Part shown: positions 26,960 to 36,461 of the stretch, one piece after another
Position numbering within the stretch: position 1 is the stretch's first letter
How the letters are laid out: each line of letters begins with the position of its first letter
Assembly (NCBI GenBank): GCA_041393015.1
Contig: JAWKKV010000005.1
Span: forward strand, 186,001-250,000
DNA from: JAGQYH01 sp041393015
GTDB lineage: Bacteria; Bacteroidota; Bacteroidia; Chitinophagales; JADIYW01
Direction: 5' to 3'
Length of the DNA stretch: 64,000 bases
The notes under the pieces: generated by a model
The model's input: the letters and a program-made list of their open reading frames with translations, nothing else
Database searches by the model: none
What the model was told of the DNA's origin: nothing
Made by a program: the position numbers and the translations under genes

Positions 26960-28311
26960 GCGCCACAAAACTTTGGGATAAGGGAGAAGAAAAGAATCAA
27001 TATTTAGTGCAGAAAGTGCACGATTTTACGGTCGGCAATGATCAGGTTTTGGATTTATTATTAGCTCCATATGATGTTATCGGCTCTTTGGCTCATATTC
27101 AAATGCTTCAAAAACAAGGCTTATTGCACCATAGCGATTTTTTGAAATTGAGAAATGAAATGTTGGCCATCTATAAAAAGATTGAGTCCGGTAATTTTTC
27201 TATAAGACCAGATGCGGAAGACATTCATTCTGAAATTGAGTTTCGATTAACCGAAACCTTAGGCGATATTGGCAAGAAAATCCATACCGGAAGATCACGT
27301 AACGACCAAGTTTTGTTAGATATCAAACTATTTACAAGAGCCGAGATAAAAACGGTTACGATTAAGGTCAAAAAAGTATTCAATCAATTGTTAGAGTTGG
27401 CGGAAACGCATCAAGACAAGTTAATTCCGGGCTATACCCATCTACAAGTGGGGATGATTTCTTCCTTTGGACTATGGTTCAGTGCTTACGCCGAAGCTTT
27501 AGTGGATGATTTACGAATGCTACATTCAGCTTATACTATGGCGCAAAAGAATCCTTTGGGTTCTGGTGCAGGTTACGGCGGGTCAATGCCTTTGGATAGA
27601 AGGTTTACCACCGAATTGTTGGGTTTTGATGATTTAAACTACAATTCTGTTTATGCTCAAATGAATAGAGGTAAAATGGAAAGAAATGTGGTAACCGGAT
27701 TAGCGTCTATTGCCTCTACCCTTTCAAAACTCTCTATGGATGCTTGTTTGTATATGAATCAGAATTTTGGTTTCATCAGCTTTCCGGATGCTTTAACAAC
27801 GGGTAGCAGTATTATGCCGCACAAAAAGAATCCGGATGTTTTTGAGTTGATTCGTGCGAAGTGTAATAAAATTCAAGCCTTGCCCTTTCAGTTTAATACT
27901 ATTTTAAATAATCTACCTTCCGGCTATCATAGAGATTTACAAGTGATCAAGGAGGATTACATTTTATCGTTTGCGGAAATAAATTCTTGCTTAGATATTT
28001 TAAGTGTGATGCTAGAGAATATCATTGTTAAAGACGATATTCTAAATGACGACCGATATAAGTATTTGTACAGCGTTGAAAAGGTAAATCAATTGGTGAA
28101 AGACGGAATGGCATTTAGAGACGCTTACGTTGAGGTTGGACAATCTATTGAAAATGACACTTTTGAAATTCCAGCAACAGTAAAACATACTCACGAAGGT
28201 AGTATTGGTAACTTGTGCTTAAACAACATCGATCAAATGATGAAGCAAGTCTTGTACCTCTTTAAATTTGATCAGTTTGAAAGACGGATTGAAGATTTGT
28301 TGAAGGGTTAA
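26956..28311 (+). CDS. argH: Argininosuccinate lyase
   Basis: 451 residues of the fumarase/aspartase superfamily. It splits argininosuccinate into arginine and fumarate. Visible: DAEDIHSEIEFRLTE, TGRSRNDQVLLD, HLQVGMISSFGLW and the superfamily signature GSSIMPHKKNPDVFE. It is the last gene of the argB-argE-argH operon and overlaps argE by 4 bp. Confidence 0.95.
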   Translation: MSATKLWDKGEEKNQYLVQKVHDFTVGNDQVLDLLLAPYDVIGSLAHIQMLQKQGLLHHSDFLKLRNEMLAIYKKIESGNFSIRPDAEDIHSEIEFRLTETLGDIGKKIHTGRSRNDQVLLDIKLFTRAEIKTVTIKVKKVFNQLLELAETHQDKLIPGYTHLQVGMISSFGLWFSAYAEALVDDLRMLHSAYTMAQKNPLGSGAGYGGSMPLDRRFTTELLGFDDLNYNSVYAQMNRGKMERNVVTGLASIASTLSKLSMDACLYMNQNFGFISFPDALTTGSSIMPHKKNPDVFELIRAKCNKIQALPFQFNTILNNLPSGYHRDLQVIKEDYILSFAEINSCLDILSVMLENIIVKDDILNDDRYKYLYSVEKVNQLVKDGMAFRDAYVEVGQSIENDTFEIPATVKHTHEGSIGNLCLNNIDQMMKQVLYLFKFDQFERRIEDLLKG

Positions 28312-28375
28312 AGTAACTTGCTAACTGACAACTATTTTAGCTTTTTACATTAAAAGGTGTAATTTATTCTTGAAT

Positions 28376-29023
28376 TTACTTTTCTCCGAGCCAAACAGCA
28401 CCTCTTTTAAAAGAGTAATATTCATTAATTTCTCCTATAGGTTCTTCAAGTTTCATTAAACGATGTGGCTTGGTTAACTTTTTCTCAAACCAATTTTTGT
28501 GTGATTTATAATCTTTCATCGTTTCATACATTTCCGGACTTCCAACAGTTTCATTATCAAAATGATCTTCATCTAGTCGGTATTCCCATTTAAATTTAGA
28601 GACTTCTTCTTCAAGCGGTCCATAAATTTTAGGATTAAACTTTTTTGAATCGTCAGGTTTGAAGAATGTATTAGTATAAAAATCTAAACAATCGCCGATG
28701 GCACAAACTACTTGAGCGTTTATAAATCTAGGTTCATAAAGCCAAATTTTTAAATAATATGGCGCTCCGAGTTGATCTAGTTCGTTCTTCCAAGCATCAT
28801 AAATCTCAATTAATCCGTTTAAAATTCTCCTTTTTGTTGCTCCCTTAGGCGATGATATTTCGCTATTTAGCATTGAAATACTACTCCATGGATGAACACG
28901 AATTTTAGCATAATCACGTTGGCGACTTTTTAAGTAATCCATATCAAGAACTTTATAAGCAGCCACCCAATCGTCAATTGCCTTCCACCTTCTTCTATGC
29001 CCCCGAATCTTTTTTATTCTCAC
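28376..29023 (-). CDS. Hypothetical protein, basic N-terminus
   Basis: 215 residues; I do not recognise the family. The first 15 residues are strongly basic (RIKKIRGHRRRWKAID), the rest is aromatic-rich with no signal peptide or membrane segment. The frame is long and clean. It is convergent with argH and divergent from the comEC-like gene, so context gives no function. Confidence 0.65.
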   Translation of the reverse strand: MRIKKIRGHRRRWKAIDDWVAAYKVLDMDYLKSRQRDYAKIRVHPWSSISMLNSEISSPKGATKRRILNGLIEIYDAWKNELDQLGAPYYLKIWLYEPRFINAQVVCAIGDCLDFYTNTFFKPDDSKKFNPKIYGPLEEEVSKFKWEYRLDEDHFDNETVGSPEMYETMKDYKSHKNWFEKKLTKPHRLMKLEEPIGEINEYYSFKRGAVWLGEK

Positions 29024-29164
29024 TTTTGATTTTCTTTAAATATACCTTCTCCTGATTAAATGAATGACTAAAAATAACTCATATTAATATTCACAATGAT
29101 AATCTTAAATTATTTTTTCTCCTTCCATTTTATGGAATTTTAATCGTTTTTGACTCTATTATAT

Positions 29165-30991
29165 ATGTTTAATATCTATTGGAAACGATTCCCTTTTATT
29201 AGGACACTGCCAACTTTCTTAGTTGGAATCATAATCGGTGGCTATTGCAATGCTATTCCCTTTTCAATTTCAATTATTTTAATTCTAGCATTAATCACTA
29301 TTGTCTTTTTGTTGAAAGGAAAATTATTGAAGCAATCTATGATATTACAATTAGCATTGTTTACCATTGGCTTTACCGCAAATCAAAAATCAATTCAAAA
29401 CATTCCTGAAGCAGAAGAAGTTAAAGCTATAGCAACCATTTTAAGCGCATTGGAAGAAAAAGAGAAAACCTATAAAGTGGAAGGAAATCTCGAATACTAT
29501 AATAGCAATGAAGACTATACTACCACTAAAACTATCTTATATATTCAAAAGTCTAATGAAGCTAAATCTTTAGTTGTAGGAGACCAAATACTAATTGAAA
29601 CCAAATTGTCTACCATACCGAAACCTAGTTTTTCTGGCCAGTTTGATTACAATGCTTTTATGGCTCAAAAAGGTGTCTATTTTACCGCTTATGTAAATGC
29701 ATCCAATTGGCAAAATCTAGGAAACGTAGACAACAAATTAACTATTGAAAAATGGTCCACCCAAACAAGAGATCACTTTTCGGGCATTATCGATCAATAT
29801 ATCAGTCCGAATGCCAATGGCTTGATCAAGGCTATTTCTTTAGGTGTAAAAGCAGATTTAGACAATGCCACCAAAACATCCTTTACTAAAGCGGGTATCA
29901 TGCATATTTTAGCGGTTTCGGGGTTACATGTTGGAATCGTTTGGACATTAATCGCTTTTCTGTTTAAGCCTGTTTTAAAATTCAGACCAAAGCTTAAATT
30001 TGTAGTGGTTGTATTTGAAATAATCCTCGTTTGGCTTTTTGCAATTATCACGGGCTTCTCACCTTCTGTTCAACGTGCTGCTTTTATGTTCTCTCTATTC
30101 TCAATCTCCAAATTGAATAATTTAGAGAAAGACAACTTGAACATTTTAGCTGCCAGTGCAGTCATCTTGTTAGTAATAGATCCTAAACTTTTATTCTCGA
30201 TAGGATTTCAATTGTCCTACTCAGCAGTCGCTGCTATACTTTTACTCTATCCAAAAATTTATAGCTTATTCTATTTCAAAAACAAAATTTTAGATTATTG
30301 TTGGTCCATTCAAGCGGTATCCTTTGCAGCTGTTATTGGAACCACTCCTATCACCGTTTATTACTTCCATCAATTTTCTTTGGTATTTCCTATCACTAAT
30401 TTGTTAGCCATACCGGTTGCTTTTTTATTGGTAACAGGAACAATTATCTTATTTCCAATCAGTAAAATTCCATTTCTGGCTTATTGGCTAGGCAAAGCTA
30501 TTTCGTTTCTTGCTTGCTTTCTTATTAACACAATTGATTTTATAGCTAATTGGAAGTTTGCTACATTAAATAACTTATATATAGATGGGAATGAAATGGT
30601 AGGAATGGTAGTCTTAATCTGTATAAACATTTTTGCTTTGTATAATATCACACATGCGAAAAAAGCTACTATTATATCTTTAGTTTGTATCAGCCTTCTT
30701 TTTATCTATAGAGGAAGTAGAAAAATAGTTGAATATGCTAATCATGATTCAATTGAGTTAAAAACAGATCGATACTATTCACATTGTCTTACAATCGGTA
30801 GTAAAGCTTACACTTTTTCAAATCCAAAAAGTATTAGTAGCTATCAAACGAATTTATCAGGATATTTCAAAAAAAATATGTTGTATAAGCACGAGCATAT
30901 AGAAGCTCCTTATGTAAAGGTAGGCCTACCGACCGCAGGCTGGGAAGAAAATTATAAGGCTCACACACAGTTAGCTATTTGCGAGCCTTAG
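29165..30991 (+). CDS. comEC: ComEC/Rec2-family DNA-uptake channel, C-terminus possibly truncated
   Basis: 608 residues from the chosen ATG (a TTG at 29150 would add five). N-terminal helices, a DUF4131/OB-like segment (residues 120-200) and the Competence domain with LAVSGLHVGIVWTLIAFLF and SPSVQRAAFMFSLFS. There is no metallo-beta-lactamase domain, as in other Bacteroidota homologues. The final residues (VGLPTAGWEE and after) are encoded by a GC-richer palindromic segment at about 30919-30950 that looks like an intergenic repeat, and the protein seems some tens of residues shorter than relatives I recall. Confidence 0.85.
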   Translation: MFNIYWKRFPFIRTLPTFLVGIIIGGYCNAIPFSISIILILALITIVFLLKGKLLKQSMILQLALFTIGFTANQKSIQNIPEAEEVKAIATILSALEEKEKTYKVEGNLEYYNSNEDYTTTKTILYIQKSNEAKSLVVGDQILIETKLSTIPKPSFSGQFDYNAFMAQKGVYFTAYVNASNWQNLGNVDNKLTIEKWSTQTRDHFSGIIDQYISPNANGLIKAISLGVKADLDNATKTSFTKAGIMHILAVSGLHVGIVWTLIAFLFKPVLKFRPKLKFVVVVFEIILVWLFAIITGFSPSVQRAAFMFSLFSISKLNNLEKDNLNILAASAVILLVIDPKLLFSIGFQLSYSAVAAILLLYPKIYSLFYFKNKILDYCWSIQAVSFAAVIGTTPITVYYFHQFSLVFPITNLLAIPVAFLLVTGTIILFPISKIPFLAYWLGKAISFLACFLINTIDFIANWKFATLNNLYIDGNEMVGMVVLICINIFALYNITHAKKATIISLVCISLLFIYRGSRKIVEYANHDSIELKTDRYYSHCLTIGSKAYTFSNPKSISSYQTNLSGYFKKNMLYKHEHIEAPYVKVGLPTAGWEENYKAHTQLAICEP

Positions 30992-30997
30992 TTTTAT

Positions 30998-31222
30998 TTA
31001 ATATTCATCTTCGTTAAAGAAGAAATCATCCTTTGTAGGATAATCCGGCCAAACGTCTTCGATAGATTCGTAAATCTCTCCTTCTTCGTCGTCCAATTCT
31101 TGTAAGTTCTCAATCACCTCAATCGGTGCTCCAGTTCTTATCGAGTAATCAATTAACTCATCTTTCGTTGATGGCCAAGGTGCCTCTTCCAAATGAGAAG
31201 CTAATTCTAAAGTCCAATACAT
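30998..31222 (-). CDS. DUF2795-domain small protein
   Basis: 74 residues, very acidic, matching the small DUF2795 family (SHLEEAPWPSTKDELIDYSIRTGAP, then VIENLQELDDEEGE). Widespread in Bacteroidota, function unknown; cytoplasmic. It is convergent with the comEC-like gene with 6 bp between stops. Confidence 0.85.
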   Translation of the reverse strand: MYWTLELASHLEEAPWPSTKDELIDYSIRTGAPIEVIENLQELDDEEGEIYESIEDVWPDYPTKDDFFFNEDEY

Positions 31223-31318
31223 TTATATTGTGTTTATGGTATTTTTTAAAAAGCGTGCAATAGTAGGTATTTTTTTTGATAAATCGTAAGTTTTCAACTT
31301 TTAAATTTTTATCTTATA

Positions 31319-31864
31319 CTAAGATTGCCATATCACTTCTTCCACACCAAAATCTTTGCCAATTTTTCGTGATAGTGTAAAAAGAAAATCTGATAACCTA
31401 TTGAGGTAAATAATTAAAACGGGTTCTACCGGAGTAAGTTCTGACAATCGAACAACCGTTCGTTCCGCTCTTCTACAAACACACCGTGCTACATGGCAAT
31501 GTGCAACGCCTTCACTTCCCGATGGCAAAATAAAAGCTTTTAAAGGTTCTAATGCTTCGTCCATTTGATCAATAGCCTTCTCCAATTTCTCTACATCAGA
31601 TAATTTCAATTCAGGCAAAGCCATTCTGCTTTTTTCAGGATCAGCTGCCAACAAAGCGCCCATCACAAAAAGATTATTTTGAATTTCTGCCAGTAACAAT
31701 AATAACGAATCCTTAGGTTTCAATTTACTCTGAACAATACCAATATAGGAATTTAGTTCATCCACTGTTCCATAAGCTTCAATACGTAAATGTCCTTTTG
31801 ATACTTTAGTACCTCCTATCAAAGAAGTGGTTCCTTTATCTCCGGTTTTAGTATAAATCTTCAT
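31319..31864 (-). CDS. Cob(I)yrinic acid a,c-diamide adenosyltransferase (PduO/MMAB type)
   Basis: 181 residues, four-helix bundle. It transfers the adenosyl group of ATP to cob(I)alamin to form coenzyme B12. Visible: YTKTGDKGTTSLIGG at the start, YGTVDELNSYIG, and CRRAERTVV with the ATP-binding arginines. The length fits MMAB/PduO. Other B12 genes are absent nearby. Confidence 0.93.
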   Translation of the reverse strand: MKIYTKTGDKGTTSLIGGTKVSKGHLRIEAYGTVDELNSYIGIVQSKLKPKDSLLLLLAEIQNNLFVMGALLAADPEKSRMALPELKLSDVEKLEKAIDQMDEALEPLKAFILPSGSEGVAHCHVARCVCRRAERTVVRLSELTPVEPVLIIYLNRLSDFLFTLSRKIGKDFGVEEVIWQS

Positions 31865-31918
31865 TTTTTAGCTTAAATCAGTTAGGTCAACATCAATAAT
31901 AACCAATTGTTTAATTAA

Positions 31919-32638
31919 TTAAGAAATGGTCGACTTTTCTACTCTTCTGATTTCATGATTGATTTCGTCTTTCTCTACTAAACCATCTCTCAACCTTATA
32001 ATTCTATGTGCATATTGAGCAATATCTTCTTCATGAGTTACAATCACAATAGTATTGCCATTGTCATGTATTTCTTGAAAAAGCTCCATGATCTCATAAG
32101 AAGTCTTTGTATCTAAATTTCCTGTAGGCTCATCTGCCAAAATTAAAGAAGGATGATTCACCAAAGCTCTAGCCACAGCCACTCTCTGTCGTTGTCCTCC
32201 TGACAGTTCATTCGGTTTATGTCCCATTCTATCACCTAATCCAACCGATTCCAAAACTTCTTTAGCTCTTTCTGTCCGTTTTGACTTTCCCATTCCGGCA
32301 TATACCAAAGGCAATGCAACATTTTCTAAGGTACTTAATCTAGGAATTAAATTAAATGTTTGAAAGATGAAACCAATTTTAGAATTTCTAATGCTAGCTA
32401 ACTCATTATCATTGAGGCTTCTAACATTCACATCATCCAATAAGAATTCACCAGCAGTTGGAGTATCTAAGCACCCTAACAGGTTCATTAAAGTAGATTT
32501 TCCGGATCCGGAAGGTCCCATTAATGCCACGTACTCATTCTTATTGATGGTAATATCAATATTCTTCAATGCTTTTATTACCTCGCCACCTAGTTTGAAA
32601 TGGCGTTGAATTCCCTTTAATGTGATGATTGCGCTCAA
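31919..32638 (-). CDS. ABC transporter ATP-binding protein, MacB/LolD family
   Basis: 239 residues. Walker A GPSGSGKST, signature LSGGQRQRVAVARAL, Walker B LILADEPTGNLD and the switch His in VIVTHEED are all present. MacB/LolD-type ATPases drive lipoprotein release or export with FtsX-like permeases; no permease is adjacent, so the partner is elsewhere. It starts 3 bp after the gatC stop. Confidence 0.92.
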   Translation of the reverse strand: MSAIITLKGIQRHFKLGGEVIKALKNIDITINKNEYVALMGPSGSGKSTLMNLLGCLDTPTAGEFLLDDVNVRSLNDNELASIRNSKIGFIFQTFNLIPRLSTLENVALPLVYAGMGKSKRTERAKEVLESVGLGDRMGHKPNELSGGQRQRVAVARALVNHPSLILADEPTGNLDTKTSYEIMELFQEIHDNGNTIVIVTHEEDIAQYAHRIIRLRDGLVEKDEINHEIRRVEKSTIS

Positions 32639-32641
32639 GAC

Positions 32642-32935
32642 TTAATTTTGTTCTATTACTTTCGGTACTTTAATATAGGTGTCGTCTTTAATTGGAGCAT
32701 TTCTTAAAACATCTTCATGCTTTAAAACATCTCTTACTTCATCTTCTCTTACAACATTGACCGCTTCATTGATGTAAACCAATGGTTCAACATCATCAGT
32801 ATTTACTTCATTCAGTTTCTCCATAAAAGATAAAATATTAGTTAGATCCTTTTGAATTTCTACCTTCTCTGCTTCATTGAATTCCAATCTTGACAATTCT
32901 GCCAACCGATCTATTAATGCTCCATCTACTTTCAT
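32642..32935 (-). CDS. gatC: Asp-tRNA(Asn)/Glu-tRNA(Gln) amidotransferase subunit C
   Basis: 97 residues with the GatC pattern LAELSRLEFNEAEKVEIQKDLTNILSFMEKLNEV and the C-terminal RNAPIKDDTYIKVPKVI. It is part of the GatCAB complex that amidates mischarged tRNAs. gatA and gatB are not nearby, common in Bacteroidota. It is followed 3 bp later by the ABC ATPase. Confidence 0.93.
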   Translation of the reverse strand: MKVDGALIDRLAELSRLEFNEAEKVEIQKDLTNILSFMEKLNEVNTDDVEPLVYINEAVNVVREDEVRDVLKHEDVLRNAPIKDDTYIKVPKVIEQN

Positions 32936-33099
32936 ATTTGTAGTTTCTAGTTGTAAATCTAAATAATAAGACTTTTAAAATTGAATCTGCTAAAATAATG
33001 TTGTTGTTGATAAGCAAAATTAACATCTATAGACCTTTAATTTTAGAATAATTTTAAGCATTACTTTTCAACATAGTCTAATGAAACAAAATGAATTAA

Positions 33100-33107
33100 T
33101 ATTTTTG
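33100..33107 (+). promoter_or_regulatory. trpS -7 promoter element, near-leaderless
   Basis: TATTTTTG matches TAnnTTTG and ends only 5 bp before the trpS ATG, so transcription would start at about the start codon. No TTG lies at the -33 position. Confidence 0.45.
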
Positions 33108-33112
33108 CGACA

Positions 33113-34108
33113 ATGGAAAAGGTATTAAGTGGCATAAGATCAACGGGGTTCCTTCACTTAGGAAACTACTTTGGGGCGATAAAGAATTTTGTTAAAATGC
33201 AAGAGGATTATCAATGCTACTTCTTTGTAGCAGATGTTCATGCCTTAACTACTCATCCCGATCCAGCTCAGTTACAAAAGAATGTCAAAAATGTTTTAGC
33301 TGAATACGTCGCTTGCGGAGTTGATCCTAATAAATCTGTTATTTATATTCAAAGTGATGTTCCTGAAATAGCAGAATTGTACATGCTTCTTAATATGTTA
33401 GCATATAAAGGCGAGTTAGAAAAAGTAGTCACTTTTAAAGAAAAAATTAAAAAGCACAAGGAAAATATTAATGCCGGATTATTGACTTATCCTGTTTTAA
33501 TGGCAGCAGATATTTTGATTCACAGAGCTAATAAAGTTCCTGTTGGAAAAGATCAAGAGCAACATTTAGAAATGACTAGAAATTTTGCCAAACGTTTCAA
33601 TGGAAGATATGGTGAGTTTTTTCCAGAACCTGAAGCTTTTAACTTTAGTGAAGAATTAGTTAAAGTGCCAGGATTAGATGGTTCAGGAAAAATGGGTAAA
33701 TCAGAAGGGCCGGGCAATGCTGTCTTTTTAAGAGATGATGAAAAAGTCATTAGAAAAAAAGTGATGAAGGCTAAAACAGATAGCGGTCCTACTCAACCCA
33801 ATGAAAAAAAGCCTGTTGAAATTGAGAATCTTTTTAGTTTGATGGGGCTTGTTTCTGATAAGTCAACTATTCAGCACTTCGAAGATCAATATAACAACTG
33901 CAATGTCCGATATGGTGAACTAAAACAGCAATTGGCAGAAGATATCATACAATTTACCTCGCCACTTAAGGAAAAAATTGTAGATTTAGAGAACAATGAG
34001 CAATTGTTAAAACAAATTGCAAAAGATGGTGCCGAAAGAGCAAGAGAAAGTGCTATAGCGACCATCAAAGGGGTAAAAGAACGAATGGGGATTTCCCCAA
34101 TTTGGTAA
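33113..34108 (+). CDS. trpS: Tryptophanyl-tRNA synthetase
   Basis: 331 residues, class I aminoacyl-tRNA synthetase. HIGH-type motif GFLHLGNYFG at residues 12-21 and the KMSKS-type motif as KMGKS, with GPGNAVFL. It charges tRNA-Trp. The deoxynucleoside kinase follows 16 bp later on the same strand and may be coupled. Confidence 0.95.
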   Translation: MEKVLSGIRSTGFLHLGNYFGAIKNFVKMQEDYQCYFFVADVHALTTHPDPAQLQKNVKNVLAEYVACGVDPNKSVIYIQSDVPEIAELYMLLNMLAYKGELEKVVTFKEKIKKHKENINAGLLTYPVLMAADILIHRANKVPVGKDQEQHLEMTRNFAKRFNGRYGEFFPEPEAFNFSEELVKVPGLDGSGKMGKSEGPGNAVFLRDDEKVIRKKVMKAKTDSGPTQPNEKKPVEIENLFSLMGLVSDKSTIQHFEDQYNNCNVRYGELKQQLAEDIIQFTSPLKEKIVDLENNEQLLKQIAKDGAERARESAIATIKGVKERMGISPIW

Positions 34109-34124
34109 CTAAAAATTAAGCGTC

Positions 34125-34760
34125 ATCAGTCAGAAAAAAGAAATCAAGCACATAGCAATAGCCGGTAACATTGGTGCCGGTAAAACTACGCTAACAGAAA
34201 AATTGGCCAAACATTATGGTTGGGAGCCTATTTATGAAGCAGTGGATAATAATCCATACTTGAACGACTTCTATGAAAATATGCCTAGATGGTCTTTTAA
34301 TCTTCAAATCTACTTTTTACATAGCAGATTGAAGCAAGTATTAGACATTCAAAAAGGCAATAAAACAGTTATTCAAGATAGAACTGTTTTTGAAGATGCT
34401 TACATTTTTGCACCTAACTTGCACGAAATGGGCTTAATGTCTACTAGAGATTTTGAAAACTATATCAATCTTTTTAGAACCATTTTTACACAAGTTGAAG
34501 CACCTGACCTAATGATTTATTTAAAGTGTTCACTTCCAAACTTGGTGGATCAAATTCAGAAAAGAGGTCGAGAATATGAAGACAATATCCGTTTAGATTA
34601 TTTGAAGCAATTGAATTCGTATTATAATAATTGGATTGAGAATTATAGAGAAGGTGAGTTATTAGTAATTGATGTAGACACCTTAAACTTTGCCGACAAT
34701 CCAGATGATTTCAGTACCGTAGTTCAAAAAATTGACTCGCAGTTGTTTGGGTTATTTTAA
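34125..34760 (+). CDS. Deoxynucleoside kinase, non-canonical start
   Basis: 211 residues from an ATC at 34125. It phosphorylates deoxynucleosides for salvage. The P-loop GNIGAGKT is at residues 14-21 of this reading; DRTVFEDA and RGREYEDNIRLDYL follow as in the dNK family. The frame is open upstream only to a stop at 34110-34112 and contains no ATG, GTG or TTG before the P-loop; the first TTG (34203) lies after it and would delete the active site. An ATG changed to ATC at 34125 would give a normal MSQKKEIKHIAIAG start, so either AUC is used, or there is a base error or inactivation. Confidence 0.8.
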   Translation: MSQKKEIKHIAIAGNIGAGKTTLTEKLAKHYGWEPIYEAVDNNPYLNDFYENMPRWSFNLQIYFLHSRLKQVLDIQKGNKTVIQDRTVFEDAYIFAPNLHEMGLMSTRDFENYINLFRTIFTQVEAPDLMIYLKCSLPNLVDQIQKRGREYEDNIRLDYLKQLNSYYNNWIENYREGELLVIDVDTLNFADNPDDFSTVVQKIDSQLFGLF

Positions 34761-34854
34761 TTGGATGTTCGGACTTTTGGTAATTCGGATGTTCTCTTAT
34801 GAATACAGCAATATTATAAAGTACTATAGATTATCAGTCATATAATTCAATTAA

Positions 34855-34908
34855 CTTTAGACACTCGTAACTTATAATCTACCTGTCGGTAGACAGGCTT
34901 TAGACACT
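34855..34908. repeat. Hairpin flanked by direct repeats
   Basis: ctttagacact occurs at 34855-34865 and again at 34898-34908, on either side of a hairpin with arms cctgtc (34882-34887) and gacagg (34892-34897). No T-tract follows. It resembles a small dispersed palindromic element between the dNK and aldehyde dehydrogenase genes. Confidence 0.4.
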
Positions 34909-34911
34909 TTC

Positions 34912-36330
34912 CTATCCTAAATACTTCATTAAGTTTTTAAGAATAGGTAAGTTATTCTTAAATGGTGCATATCTAATCGCTAAATCTAATAAAGTCGACT
35001 TCTTTAAGATTGATTTCTGATGTGAAAAAGTGGTAAAGCTATATTCACCATGATAAGCGCCCATGCCGCTTTCTCCTACTCCACCAAATGGTAAATTCCC
35101 ATTGCCTAAATGCATCAAAGTATCATTTACACAACCGCCACCAGAAGAGGTTTTGGTTAAAATATCTTCTACAAAATCATTGTCTTCAGAAAATATGTAA
35201 AGTGCTAAAGGTTTACCAAAATGATTATTTACTAAATCTAAAATCTCAGATGTATTAGTGTATTCTATCACTGGTAAGATTGGACCAAAGATTTCGCTCT
35301 GCATTACAGGATCATCCAAAGTAATGCCATCAATTATGGTCGGAGATATATAAAGGTCTGCTTCATCCGTTTGTCCTCCAACTACAATATTACCCTGTTC
35401 TAACAGCTTTTCTAATCTCTTAAAGTGATTGTGATTGATAATTCTACCGTAATCAGGACTTTGCTGAGCATCATCCCCATAAAAATCCTTAATATGCTGC
35501 TTCATTTTATCCAACAACTTAGCCTTGCTATCCTTATGAACTAAAAGATAATCAGGCGCTACACATGTTTGACCAGCATTGGTCCATTTCCCCCATGTAA
35601 TTCTTTTAGAAGAGTATTCTAATTGAATTTTCTTATCTACAATACATGGACTTTTACCACCTAATTCCAAAGTAACAGGTGTTAAATGCTTAGCTGCTGC
35701 TTGATAAAAGATTTTCCCAATTCCGGTTCCGCCGGTAAAAAAGATGTAATCAAACTTTTCGTCCAGCAAAGCTTTACTTTCTTCTACACCTCCAAAAATT
35801 GCTTTAACAAAACCTTCATCGAAATTTTCATTCAAAAGTTCTACTACTAATTCACCGGTATATCCAGCAATTTCAGATGGCTTAACAATAGAGCAATTTC
35901 CTGCTGCAATAGCTCCAATTAAAGGCGCTATTGTTAACTGAAAAGGATAATTCCAAGGACCAACAATTAAAACTACACCATAAGGATCGTTATAAATATA
36001 ACTTGTGGCAACAGCATGAAACATCGCCGTACCCACTTTCTTAGGTTTGGCCCATTTCTTTATACCTTTCAAAGTGTGATCTAACTCCGCCAAAGTAAAA
36101 CCTACTTCAGTAACATAACCTTCAGTATGATTTTTTCTTAAATCCTTTTGCAAGGCATCTAAAATTCTAGTTTCATTATCAACTATCAATTTTCTCAACT
36201 TCTTAAGCTGCTCAATTCTAAAATCAATGGACAATGTTTTTCCTGAATTAAAATAAGCTCTTTGCTTTGCGATTAATTGTTTGGCATCAAATTTGGCAAA
36301 TGATACTGGATTGATGATAGATTCCGTCAT
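34912..36330 (-). CDS. Class 3-type aldehyde dehydrogenase
   Basis: 472 residues, NAD(P)-dependent. Motifs: GPWNYPFQL, LELGGKSP with the general-base Glu, and TNAGQTCVAPDY with the catalytic Cys, plus a C-terminal hydrophobic tail. Class 3 ALDHs oxidise medium and long-chain or aromatic aldehydes; the substrate here is not known. It faces the lipoprotein trio divergently. Confidence 0.9.
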   Translation of the reverse strand: MTESIINPVSFAKFDAKQLIAKQRAYFNSGKTLSIDFRIEQLKKLRKLIVDNETRILDALQKDLRKNHTEGYVTEVGFTLAELDHTLKGIKKWAKPKKVGTAMFHAVATSYIYNDPYGVVLIVGPWNYPFQLTIAPLIGAIAAGNCSIVKPSEIAGYTGELVVELLNENFDEGFVKAIFGGVEESKALLDEKFDYIFFTGGTGIGKIFYQAAAKHLTPVTLELGGKSPCIVDKKIQLEYSSKRITWGKWTNAGQTCVAPDYLLVHKDSKAKLLDKMKQHIKDFYGDDAQQSPDYGRIINHNHFKRLEKLLEQGNIVVGGQTDEADLYISPTIIDGITLDDPVMQSEIFGPILPVIEYTNTSEILDLVNNHFGKPLALYIFSEDNDFVEDILTKTSSGGGCVNDTLMHLGNGNLPFGGVGESGMGAYHGEYSFTTFSHQKSILKKSTLLDLAIRYAPFKNNLPILKNLMKYLG

Positions 36331-36461
36331 TTTTTAAGTTAAATTGCTGAATTATAAAAGTACAAAAAACGTTTAACATATCGACAAGCGTTTGTTATAT
36401 GTTCACATATTTAAACAATATTAAAATTTATTAACCGTATTATTGCAAAAATTTTTAAACT

